Assembly: GCF_000717245.1 (NCBI RefSeq)
Contig: NZ_JNYQ01000004.1
Coordinates: 434,001-498,000, forward strand
Source: Kitasatospora papulosa
Lineage (GTDB): Bacteria > Actinomycetota > Actinomycetes > Streptomycetales > Streptomycetaceae
Direction: 5' to 3'
Length of the DNA: 64,000 bases
Shown: positions 25,101 to 33,652 of the stretch, one piece after another
Position numbering within the stretch: position 1 is the stretch's first letter
How the letters are laid out: every line of letters starts with the position of its first letter
Position numbers and translations under genes: made by a program
The notes under the pieces: generated by a model
What the model saw: the letters and a program-made list of their open reading frames with translations, nothing else
Databases searched by the model: none
What the model was told of the DNA's origin: nothing

Positions 25101-26180
25101 TCAGCTGGTGAGCCAGGAGCGCAGACGCTCCTCGCAGTGCGTGATCCGGTCGACCGCCACGTGCTCGTCCCGCTTGTGCGCGAACAGCGCGTCCCCGGGA
25201 CCGTAGTTCACCGCGGGAACGCCGAGAGCGCCGAACCGGGAGACGTCGGTCCAGCCGAACTTGGGCTGGGCCGTGCCGCCGACCGCCTCCATGAACGCCT
25301 TGGCCGCGGGATGCGAGAGCCCGGGCATGGCGGCGCCGGAGTGGTCGTCGACGGTGAACCCGACGACGCCGCAGTCCGCGAAGACCTCCCTGACGTGCGC
25401 CTCGGCCTCCTCGGGGCTCCGATCGGGGGCGTACCGGTAGTTGACCACCACGGTGCAGGAGTCCGGGATGACGTTGGTGGCGACACCGCCCTCGATGCCC
25501 ACGGCGTTGAGCCCCTCGCGGTACTCCAGACCGTCGATGACCGGGCGGCGCGGCTCGTACGCGGCGAGCCTGGCCAGCACCGGGGCGGCGGCGTGGATCG
25601 CGTTGGAACCCATCCAGCTGCGCGCGGAGTGGGCCCGCTCGCCCTCCAGCCGCAGGTGCACCCGCACGGTGCCCTGGCAGCCGCCCTCGACCTGCGCGTC
25701 GGAGGGCTCCAGCAGGACGGCGAAGTCCGCTTCGAGCCAGTCGGGGTGCGCTTCGGCCACGTGTCCGAGGCCGTTGTGCTGGGCGGCGACCTCCTCGTTG
25801 TCGTAGAAGACGAAGGTCAGGTCGCGGTTGGGCTCCGGCACGGTCGCCGCGATCCGGAGCTGGACGGCCACGCCAGACTTCATGTCGGAGGTGCCGCACC
25901 CCCACAGCACGCCGTCGTCGTCGAGGCGGGAGGGCACGTTGTCCGCGATCGGCACGGTGTCGATGTGGCCGGCCAGGACGACACGCTCGGACCGGCCCAG
26001 CCGGGTCCTCGCCACGACGTTGTTGCCGTGGCGGTCGACGGTCAGGTGCGGCAGCGTGCGCAGGGCCGCCTCGACGGCGTCGGCGAGGTCCTTCTCCTGC
26101 CCGCTGACCGACGGGAAGTCGACCAGCCGGGCGGTGAGCTCGGGACCGTCCAGGGAGAGGTCAAGCGTGTGTCCATCCAT
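25101..26180 (-). CDS. dapE: Succinyl-diaminopimelate desuccinylase
   Basis: 359-aa metallo-aminoacylase of the M20 family that removes succinate from N-succinyl-LL-diaminopimelate in lysine and peptidoglycan-precursor synthesis. Di-zinc residues are seen as LAGHIDTVP, WGCGTSDMKSG, FYDNEEVAAQ and DALFAHKRDEHV. The dimerisation-domain marker GERAHSARSWMG is present. ATG at 26180 is preferred; the longer reading runs into the divergent gene. DapC is encoded 2 kb away, so two late steps of the succinylase DAP route are in this window. Confidence 0.92.
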   Translation of the reverse strand: MDGHTLDLSLDGPELTARLVDFPSVSGQEKDLADAVEAALRTLPHLTVDRHGNNVVARTRLGRSERVVLAGHIDTVPIADNVPSRLDDDGVLWGCGTSDMKSGVAVQLRIAATVPEPNRDLTFVFYDNEEVAAQHNGLGHVAEAHPDWLEADFAVLLEPSDAQVEGGCQGTVRVHLRLEGERAHSARSWMGSNAIHAAAPVLARLAAYEPRRPVIDGLEYREGLNAVGIEGGVATNVIPDSCTVVVNYRYAPDRSPEEAEAHVREVFADCGVVGFTVDDHSGAAMPGLSHPAAKAFMEAVGGTAQPKFGWTDVSRFGALGVPAVNYGPGDALFAHKRDEHVAVDRITHCEERLRSWLTS

Positions 26181-26242
26181 GGCCACGACCCTAAGGGACT
26201 TCGGGGACCGGCCCGCTCGTACCCTCCAGTACGGTTGGCCTC

Positions 26243-27139
26243 GTGCCCCGGACGAGTTCTTCTCCCCGCCGCAGCCGCCTGTTCCGTGCCGCGGCCGCCT
26301 TCGCCGTGCTCGTGGCACTGGCGGGCTATCTGGCCCTGCAGTACCTCTCCGGCCACAAGGGTGCGCCCCGGTGCGTCGTCGGGCCGGTCGGCGGGGGTGA
26401 GGGGCGGACGTACGAGCTGAGCCCCGAGCAGGCCGCCAACGCCGCCACCGTCTCCGCCGTGGGCACCACCCGCGGACTCCCGGAACGGGCCGTGACCATC
26501 GCGCTGGCGACCGCCATGCAGGAGTCCTCCCTGCGCAACATCGACCACGGCGACCGGGACTCGCTCGGTCTCTTCCAGCAGCGGCCCTCGCAGGGCTGGG
26601 GAACGCCCGAGCAGATCATGGACCCGGTCTACTCGGCCGGGGAGTTCTACGAGCACCTCGTCGAGGTCCCGGGCTATTCGCGGCTGCCGCTGACCGTCGC
26701 GGCCCAGAAGGTGCAGAAGAGCGGGTTCCCGCAGGCGTACGCCAAGCACGAGCCGGATTCCGCCCTGCTGGCCGCGGCGCTGACCGGGCGCTCCCCCGCC
26801 TCGCTGACCTGCTCGCAGGCGTCCGCGGCCGCCGAGGGTCCCGGTGACGCGGCCGCGGTGCGGTCCGATCTGGTGCGCGCGTTCGGCAAGGACGTCCTGC
26901 CGTCCACCGGGTCGGCGGGCGCCGCCGCGGCCGGCACCGTGTCGGTTCCGGTACCCGCCGGGGACGACCGCGCCTCGAGCCGGGGCTGGGAGCTCGCCCA
27001 CTGGGCGGTCGCGCGGGCCGGGACCCTGCGGATCGACGAGGTCTCCTACGGGGGGCGGGTGTGGACCGCCGACACCGGGTGGCGGACGGAACGCGAGGAA
27101 CCGAGCTCCACCAGCGTCCGGATGCGGCTCGCTCAGTAG
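26243..27139 (+). CDS. Membrane-anchored lysozyme-like protein
   Basis: 298-aa protein with one N-terminal membrane helix (LFRAAAAFAVLVALAGYLAL) and an extracytoplasmic domain with a lysozyme-like core: AVTIALATAMQESSLRNIDH, where MQES supplies a candidate catalytic Glu, then DSLGLFQQRPSQGWG and PVYSAGEFYEHL. Databases often label such proteins heavy metal transporter, which the sequence does not support. A role in peptidoglycan turnover is inferred from the fold. GTG at 26243; divergent from dapE, and followed by a strong hairpin. Confidence 0.75.
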   Translation: MPRTSSSPRRSRLFRAAAAFAVLVALAGYLALQYLSGHKGAPRCVVGPVGGGEGRTYELSPEQAANAATVSAVGTTRGLPERAVTIALATAMQESSLRNIDHGDRDSLGLFQQRPSQGWGTPEQIMDPVYSAGEFYEHLVEVPGYSRLPLTVAAQKVQKSGFPQAYAKHEPDSALLAAALTGRSPASLTCSQASAAAEGPGDAAAVRSDLVRAFGKDVLPSTGSAGAAAAGTVSVPVPAGDDRASSRGWELAHWAVARAGTLRIDEVSYGGRVWTADTGWRTEREEPSSTSVRMRLAQ

Positions 27140-27456
27140 TACGGCCTGTCATCCGTACGGGCCGTGCGGGCCGCACGGACGACAGGCCGAGCCACGCCCG
27201 CACCCGCGCTTCCACGCACCCTCCCCACGGGCTCACGACCCTGCGTACGACGGGAAGTGACGGTTCATCAGGCGTGCGGGGAACGCCCCCCGCCACCGGG
27301 TCGTCGCATTGCGGATTATCGGACGCATTACCCAGTCTTTGCCCGGGTTCCCCGCAACCTTCCCCGCCCCTGGAGCTGTTGTTCAGTGCGTCCGATCACC
27401 GGACAGGCGGATTCCACATCCGCCGAGACCCGTTGACGTCCCGCCGAAGGAGCATC
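27140..27456 (+). other. Intergenic region before the small secreted protein
   Basis: 317 bp without a gene. It starts with the terminator above; a moderately A/T-rich part near 27300-27345 (TTGCGGATTATCGG) is the likeliest promoter zone. Nothing else is recognised. Confidence 0.4.
27142..27189 (+). terminator. Hairpin after lysozyme-like gene
   Basis: CGGCCTGTCATCCGT (27142-27156) pairs with ACGGACGACAGGCCG (27175-27189), 14 of 15 pairs. It begins two bases past the stop. Confidence 0.75.
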
Positions 27457-27819
27457 ATGTCCCTCCCCCTGACCCGTCGGATCGCCCGCGCCGCGCTGCT
27501 GATCGCCGCAGGTGCGGCCCCCGTGGTCGGCGCGGCCGGTGCGGCGGGCGCCGCGGGGCTCCCGCAGACCCCCGCGCTCGGCGGCCTGACCTCGCTCGAC
27601 GGCGCGGGCCTGAGCAGCACGCTCGACTCCACCGCCAAGCAGGGCTCGCACGCGGCGAACGAGACCGGCGGCAAGGTGGTCGGCACGACCCTTCCCGCCG
27701 CCGGCAAGACCCTGGAGAAGGCCGGCACCCTGGCGGACGGCGAGCTGACGGAGGACACCCTCCCGACCAAGAGCCTGCCGACCAAGGGGCTGCCCACCAA
27801 GGGCCTGCCGATCGGCTGA
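27457..27819 (+). CDS. Small secreted Ala-rich protein with LPTK repeats
   Basis: 120-aa exported protein. The signal peptide (LTRRIARAALLIAAGAAPVV) ends near AGAAG-L, giving a mature protein of about 85 residues, rich in Gly/Thr/Leu, with no Cys. The C-terminus is the tandem repeat LPTKSLPTKGLPTKGLPIG. ATG at 27457 has GAAGGAGCATC in front. Similar small proteins in Streptomyces are labelled ATP-binding without evidence. Possibly a cell-surface or aerial-growth-related protein; no function is assigned. A 20-bp hairpin follows. Confidence 0.7.
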   Translation: MSLPLTRRIARAALLIAAGAAPVVGAAGAAGAAGLPQTPALGGLTSLDGAGLSSTLDSTAKQGSHAANETGGKVVGTTLPAAGKTLEKAGTLADGELTEDTLPTKSLPTKGLPTKGLPIG

Positions 27820-27842
27820 CCCGCCGGGCCCCGGCGAACGTG

Positions 27843-27882
27843 CCGAGGGGCCTCGGGAGTGCGCACTCCCGAGGCCCCTCGG
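27843..27882. terminator. 40-bp perfect palindrome, bidirectional terminator
   Basis: CCGAGGGGCCTCGGGAGTGC (27843-27862) is immediately followed by its exact complement (27863-27882). It lies between the stops of the secreted-protein gene and dapC. Confidence 0.85.
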
Positions 27883-27901
27883 CGCGTCTGCGGGCCCTGC
27901 G

Positions 27902-29005
27902 TCAGGACAGCCGCGCGACCGCCGCGTCCACGCGCTCGTCCGTGGCCGTGAGCGCCACCCGTACGAAGCGGTCCCCGGCCGGCCCGTAGAAGTCGCCCGG
28001 TGCCACGAGGACGCCGAGCTCCGCCAGGTGCGCCACGGTCTCCCAGCACGGCTCGTCGCGGGTGGCCCAGAGGTAGAGACTCGCCTCGCTGTGCTCGATC
28101 CGGAAGCCGTGGGCCTCCAGCGCCGCCCGCAGGACCGTGCGCCGCCGGGCGTAGCGCGCCCGCTGCTCCGCTACGTGCTCGTCGTCGCCCAGCGCCGCGA
28201 CCGTCGCCGCCTGGACCGGGGCCGGCGTCATCATCCCGCCGTGCTTGCGGATCTGGAGCAGCTCCCCCAGGACGGCCGCGTCGCCCGCCACGAAGGCCGC
28301 GCGGTACCCGGCGAGGTTGGAGCGCTTGGAGAGCGAGTGGACGGCGACGATGCCCTCGTACGTGCCGCCGCAGACGTCCGTGTGGAGCACGGAGACCGGC
28401 TCCGCCTCCCAGCCGAGCTCCAGGTAGCACTCGTCGCTGAAGACCAGCACCCCGTGCTCACGCGCCCAGGCCACGATCCGGGTCAGCTCGTCCTTCGGCA
28501 GGACACGGCCCGTCGGGTTGGACGGGGAGTTGAGCCAGAGCAGCTTCAGTCCCTCGGGGTCCAGCTCCGTCGGGTCGTCGTAGACGACGGGCTCGGCGCC
28601 GCAGAGCCGCGCCCCGACCTCGTAGGTCGGGTAGGCGAGCCGCGGGTAGGCGACCTTGTCACCGGCGCCGAGCCCCAGCTGCGTCGGCAGCCAGGCGACG
28701 AGTTCCTTCGAGCCGACCACGGGCAGCACGTTCCCGTGGGCCACGCCGACCGCGCCGAGCCTGCGCTCCACCCAGCCGGTCAGGGCGTCACGCAGTTCCT
28801 CGGTCCCCCACACCGTCGGATAGCCGGGGCTGTCCGACGCGGCGATCAGCGCCTGCTGGATCAGCTCGGGCACCGGGTCGACGGGCGTGCCGACCGACAG
28901 GTCCACGATGCCGTCCGGATGGGCCGCGGCCGTCGCCTTGTAGGGCGCGAGCTTGTCCCAGGGGAAGACCGGGAGGCGGGAGGAGACGGGGACTGCTTCG
29001 GACAC
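27902..29005 (-). CDS. dapC: Succinyldiaminopimelate aminotransferase
   Basis: 367-aa fold-type I PLP aminotransferase for N-succinyl-2-amino-6-ketopimelate in lysine/DAP synthesis. Typical motifs: WLNSPSNPTGRVLP, VFSDECYLELGW, and the PLP-lysine segment AVHSLSKRSNLAGYR. DLSVGTPVDPVP near the N-terminus fits the DapC subfamily. GTG at 29005; the longer in-frame reading has a poor N-terminus. It is 99 bp downstream of the ferredoxin gene on the same strand; fdx-dapC adjacency is also found in mycobacteria (Rv1177-Rv1178), which supports the specific assignment. Confidence 0.9.
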   Translation of the reverse strand: MSEAVPVSSRLPVFPWDKLAPYKATAAAHPDGIVDLSVGTPVDPVPELIQQALIAASDSPGYPTVWGTEELRDALTGWVERRLGAVGVAHGNVLPVVGSKELVAWLPTQLGLGAGDKVAYPRLAYPTYEVGARLCGAEPVVYDDPTELDPEGLKLLWLNSPSNPTGRVLPKDELTRIVAWAREHGVLVFSDECYLELGWEAEPVSVLHTDVCGGTYEGIVAVHSLSKRSNLAGYRAAFVAGDAAVLGELLQIRKHGGMMTPAPVQAATVAALGDDEHVAEQRARYARRRTVLRAALEAHGFRIEHSEASLYLWATRDEPCWETVAHLAELGVLVAPGDFYGPAGDRFVRVALTATDERVDAAVARLS

Positions 29006-29104
29006 GGAACTCTGCTTTCTCGTACGGGGGCGTGGCAGCCGGAAAACACCTCGGTCCCGCACGGTGACGAGCCGTACGGGACCGGGCGGCGCTCGCTGTG
29101 CCGG

Positions 29105-29425
29105 TTACTGGTTCTGCGGCGGCAGCGCGGCGATGAACGCGTGGTCGCGCTCGATGAGACCCAGCTTGGAGGCGCCACCCGGGGAGCCGAGGTCGTCGAA
29201 GAACTCGACGTTCGCCTTGTAGTAGTCCTTCCACTCCTCCGGGGTGTCGTCCTCGTAGAAGATGGCCTCGACCGGGCAGACCGGCTCACAGGCTCCGCAG
29301 TCGACGCACTCGTCCGGATGGATGTACAAGGACCGGGAGCCCTCGTAGATGCAGTCGACGGGGCACTCTTCGATGCAGGCCTTGTCCTTCACGTCGACAC
29401 AAGGCTGCGCGATGACGTAGGTCAC
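29105..29425 (-). CDS. fdxA: 7Fe-8S ferredoxin
   Basis: 106-aa electron carrier with one [3Fe-4S] and one [4Fe-4S] cluster. Cysteines are at 9, 17, 21, 25, 40, 43, 46 and 50; CVDCGACEPVCP is the classical second motif and CIEECPVDC the first. The rest (PEEWKDYYKANVEFF) is the usual FdxA C-terminal helix. Cytoplasmic donor, for example to P450s, partner unknown. Upstream of dapC, possibly co-transcribed; divergent from a GNAT gene. Confidence 0.93.
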   Translation of the reverse strand: MTYVIAQPCVDVKDKACIEECPVDCIYEGSRSLYIHPDECVDCGACEPVCPVEAIFYEDDTPEEWKDYYKANVEFFDDLGSPGGASKLGLIERDHAFIAALPPQNQ

Positions 29426-29542
29426 GCTGTCGTTCCTCCTCGGTAGGGCGTTGGCTCTCGCGCGGGAGCGCGGCGTCGTCGATGCCCGCCCCTAGTATCT
29501 CCGTTCCGGGGCACGATCCGAACAGGAGGGGCAGAGAGAGCT

Positions 29543-30544
29543 GTGGAATTCACCATGGGCGGACGGCTCGAAGTTCGCATAACGCCCGCTGACGTCGGAA
29601 AACGGGTGTCCGTACGGCGCGTCGTCGGCGTCCCGGGCGAGGACGCGAAGTTCACCGACACGGTCGGGGTTCTCACATCGTGGGACGGTGGTGTGCTCTC
29701 GGTCACGACGAAGAGCGGCGGGAGCGTCCGGATCGCGGAATCCTCGCTGGTGGCGGGCAAGGTGGTGCCCGCGGCCCCGGCACGCCGCCGCGGTCCCGCC
29801 GCCTCCTTCGGTGAACTCGCCCTGGTCACCGCGCGCGCCTGGCAGCCCGTGGAGAGCGAACTCCTGGGCGACTGGCGGCTGCGCGCCGCCGGCGGATTCA
29901 CCCGGCGCGCCAACTCCGTGCTGCCGCTCGGCGATCCGGGTCTTCCGCTGGGTGAGGCGCTCGGGCGTGTCCGGCGCTGGTACGAGGACCGGGGGCTGCC
30001 CGCCTACGTGCAGGCCGCGACGGGCGCGGAGGGCACGCAGGAGCGGCTCTGCGCGGGTCTGGAGGAGCACGGGTGGCGGCGGGAGGTGTCGGCCGAGGTG
30101 CGGATCGCGGCGCTGGCCCCGGTCGGCGACCTGGACGCGGACGTCTCCGCGGTGCGGACGGCCCGTCAGCCGGACGACGCGTGGCTGTCCCGGTACCAGC
30201 GCTCCGGGACGCCGGGGCCCCATGTGCGGACGGTGCTGGGCAGCGGCCCCTCCGTGTGGTTCGCCTCCGTACCGGGCGACGGCCCGGCGGGGGTGCCGGC
30301 GGCGATCGGGCGCTGCGTGGTGGACGGCCGCTGGGCGGGCTTCATGGCCGTCGAGGTGGGTCCGGAGCACCGGCGCCGGGGGCTCGCCACCGCCGTGATG
30401 ACGGCGCTGGCCCGCACGGCGCTGGACGAGGGCGCCTCGGCCGCGTGGCTCCAGGTGGAGTCGGACAACGAAGGCGCCCGTGCGCTGTACGACCGCATGG
30501 GCTTCGCCACCCATCACCGTTACCACCACTTCCGGTCCGCGTAG
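29543..30544 (+). CDS. Two-domain GNAT N-acetyltransferase
   Basis: 333-aa cytoplasmic protein. The first 85 residues form an SH3-like barrel (ADVGKRVSVRRVVG, VGVLTSWDGGVLSVTTKSGG) as seen in Rv0428c-type histone-acetyltransferase-like proteins. The C-terminal half is a GNAT domain: AVEVGPEHRRRGLATAVMTA (acetyl-CoA binding RRRGLAT) and ESDNEGARALYDRMGF. Starts at GTG 29543, or at the ATG four codons later. It runs 21 bp ahead of the SirB1-family gene, so the two probably form an operon. Substrate unknown. Confidence 0.85.
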   Translation: MEFTMGGRLEVRITPADVGKRVSVRRVVGVPGEDAKFTDTVGVLTSWDGGVLSVTTKSGGSVRIAESSLVAGKVVPAAPARRRGPAASFGELALVTARAWQPVESELLGDWRLRAAGGFTRRANSVLPLGDPGLPLGEALGRVRRWYEDRGLPAYVQAATGAEGTQERLCAGLEEHGWRREVSAEVRIAALAPVGDLDADVSAVRTARQPDDAWLSRYQRSGTPGPHVRTVLGSGPSVWFASVPGDGPAGVPAAIGRCVVDGRWAGFMAVEVGPEHRRRGLATAVMTALARTALDEGASAAWLQVESDNEGARALYDRMGFATHHRYHHFRSA

Positions 30545-30565
30545 CGGAGACAGCAGCAGGGACAC

Positions 30566-31426
30566 GTGTCAGACATGAGCTCCGAGGACGCCGGCAGGGA
30601 CGCACGACGCAAGCGGTTCGCCGAGGAGGCGCGCGCCGAACGGCCGGACCTCGCACTGCTCTGTCTGCTGCTGGGCGCGGAGGCCTCACCGCCGTCGCCG
30701 GGGGACGCCGATCCGTACGGTGTCGACGCGGCGCAGATCGAGCTGGACCGGCTGGCGGGCCTCCTGCCCTACGGCGCCCGCGGAGCCCGCGCGTGGGCGT
30801 CCGCGCTCGCCGAACTGCTGGGCGGACGCTGCGGCTTCGGGGGTTCTTCCCCCGACTACCAGCGGCTGGAGTCGTCGGTCCTCCAGCAGGTGCTGCGACG
30901 TCGCAGAGGACTGCCCATCCTGCTGTCCGTGGTCTGGATCGAGGTGGCGCGGAGGGCCGGGGCGCCCGTCTACGGAGTGGCTCTCCCCGGTCATTTCGTG
31001 GTCGGTTTCGGCGACCCGGCCGAGCGGGTCCTGGCCGATCCCTTCGCCGGTGGCGCCCCGCTGAGCGGTGAGGACGCGGAGCTGATGGTGACGGGGGCGA
31101 CCGGCGCGCCCCTGGAGTCGTCGATGCTGGTGCCCGCACGGCCGCTGGAGACGGTGCTGCGGATCCTGAACAACGTCCGGGCCTGGGCGTCGGCCCGCCC
31201 GGAGCGTACGGACGTGGCGCTGTGGGCGCTCGAACTCTCCCTGCTGCTGCCCGCGCACCCGGCCAGGCTCCGCTACGAGCGGGCCCAGCTCCTCGTGCAG
31301 CGCGGGGAGTTCCTGCGGGGCGCCGCGGAGATGGACGAGTACGCCGAGATCGTCGACGGGATCGAGCCGACGGCCGCCGAGGCGATCCGCCACCGCGCCC
31401 GGGCGGCCAGGGCGCTGCTGAACTGA
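30566..31426 (+). CDS. SirB1/transglutaminase-like family protein
   Basis: 286-aa protein of the SirB1 family (transglutaminase-like N-terminal core followed by a TPR-like helical part). LRRRRGLPILLSVVWIEVAR and GAPVYGVALPGHFVVGF are the family marks. The position of the papain-like Cys is not occupied (the matching segment reads RGLPILLSVV), so peptidase activity is doubtful, while the His in PGHFVV is kept. GTG at 30566 follows GCAGGGA. Second gene after the GNAT gene and closed by a hairpin. Confidence 0.8.
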   Translation: MSDMSSEDAGRDARRKRFAEEARAERPDLALLCLLLGAEASPPSPGDADPYGVDAAQIELDRLAGLLPYGARGARAWASALAELLGGRCGFGGSSPDYQRLESSVLQQVLRRRRGLPILLSVVWIEVARRAGAPVYGVALPGHFVVGFGDPAERVLADPFAGGAPLSGEDAELMVTGATGAPLESSMLVPARPLETVLRILNNVRAWASARPERTDVALWALELSLLLPAHPARLRYERAQLLVQRGEFLRGAAEMDEYAEIVDGIEPTAAEAIRHRARAARALLN

Positions 31427-31457
31427 CCCGGTCGTGCGGGCGGCCCGCACCACCGGG
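31427..31457 (+). terminator. Hairpin after SirB1-family gene
   Basis: CCCGGTCGTGCGGG (31427-31440) pairs with CCCGCACCACCGGG (31444-31457), one mismatch, 3-nt loop, immediately after the stop. Confidence 0.78.
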
Positions 31458-31647
31458 CGGGGAGCCGGCCGGCCGCGATCCGGCGGCCGGTAGGTCACCC
31501 CGTGAACGCACCGGGCGGGCGATCCACGCGCATACCGGCCCATTCGGCTCACGTCCGGCGCCAATGGTTGTCCACCGCGGCCCCCGACGGAGGCTCCTGA
31601 CGCACACCTCTTGACGTGTCCAGGGCGATGGCGGTTACATCGGCCGC

Positions 31648-31667
31648 ATGAGAGAGCGCTCTCTCAT
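31648..31667. promoter_or_regulatory. 20-bp perfect palindrome, LacI/CebR-like operator
   Basis: ATGAGAGAGCGCTCTCTCAT is perfectly symmetrical with a central AGCGCT. The core GAGAGCGCTCTC resembles the LacI-family operator type, notably the CebR cellobiose operator TGGGAGCGCTCCCA. It is 48 bp before the start of the secreted beta-helix protein, the usual place for a repressor site. The binding protein is not known. Confidence 0.7.
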
Positions 31668-31714
31668 TTCAGAGGTTCCGTCGTGCCCCTACCACGACCC
31701 AGGAGACGTCATCC

Positions 31715-33325
<1,611 letters not shown>

Positions 33326-33334
33326 CACGCGGGG

Positions 33335-33380
33335 GAAGCGCGGGGCCCTGTGCCGTGCCTACGGACGGGCCCCGCGCTTC
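33335..33380 (+). terminator. Hairpin after the beta-helix gene
   Basis: GAAGCGCGGGGCCC (33335-33348) pairs exactly with GGGCCCCGCGCTTC (33367-33380), loop 18 nt, ten bases past the stop. Confidence 0.8.
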
Positions 33381-33597
33381 GGCGTGCCCGGCCGGCCGGC
33401 GGGTGGAGCGCCGCGGTCCCGGCCACGAGGAGCGCGATCCCCCGCCAGGAACTCCTCCCGGTCGTCGTGGGCACGCATCCGGTCCGCGACGGACGGGCGA
33501 ACTCCACGGGCTCCTCTTCGGCGACGACGCGCCCCACGGCCTGGTCGGCATGTCCGGCGGAGCCGCGTGGCCACACGTCCGGCCGCCGACACCACGC
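33381..33597. other. Non-coding interval between convergent genes
   Basis: About 220 bp between two terminators. Short open frames exist on both strands but none has a ribosome binding site or recognisable protein. A phrase resembling a protein core (VVVGTHPVRDGR and, in another frame, LVGMSGGAAW) could be a decayed gene remnant; this is weak. Confidence 0.35.
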
Positions 33598-33627
33598 CGC
33601 CCCCGTCCGGAACTCCGGACGGGGGCG
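33598..33627 (-). terminator. Hairpin after the PG_binding_4-like gene
   Basis: CGCCCCCGTCCGG (33598-33610) pairs exactly with CCGGACGGGGGCG (33615-33627) around a 4-nt AACT loop, 25 bases beyond the stop on the minus strand. Confidence 0.8.
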
Positions 33628-33652
33628 GGCGTACGCGAGGTCGCCGGGCCGG

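Noticed and set aside
27457..27819. Sortase anchoring signal in the small secreted protein
   Set aside because: LPTK repeats resemble LPxTG, but there is no TG after LPx, no membrane helix and no basic tail behind it.
33381..33597. Protease-like remnant between two terminators
   Set aside because: Fragments such as GMSGGAAW look protein-like, but they fall in different frames, lack a start and are too short to support a pseudogene.
33381..33627. Attachment site or mobile element boundary from hairpins
   Set aside because: The hairpins are placed right after stop codons of convergent genes and look like ordinary terminators; no integrase or target duplication was seen.
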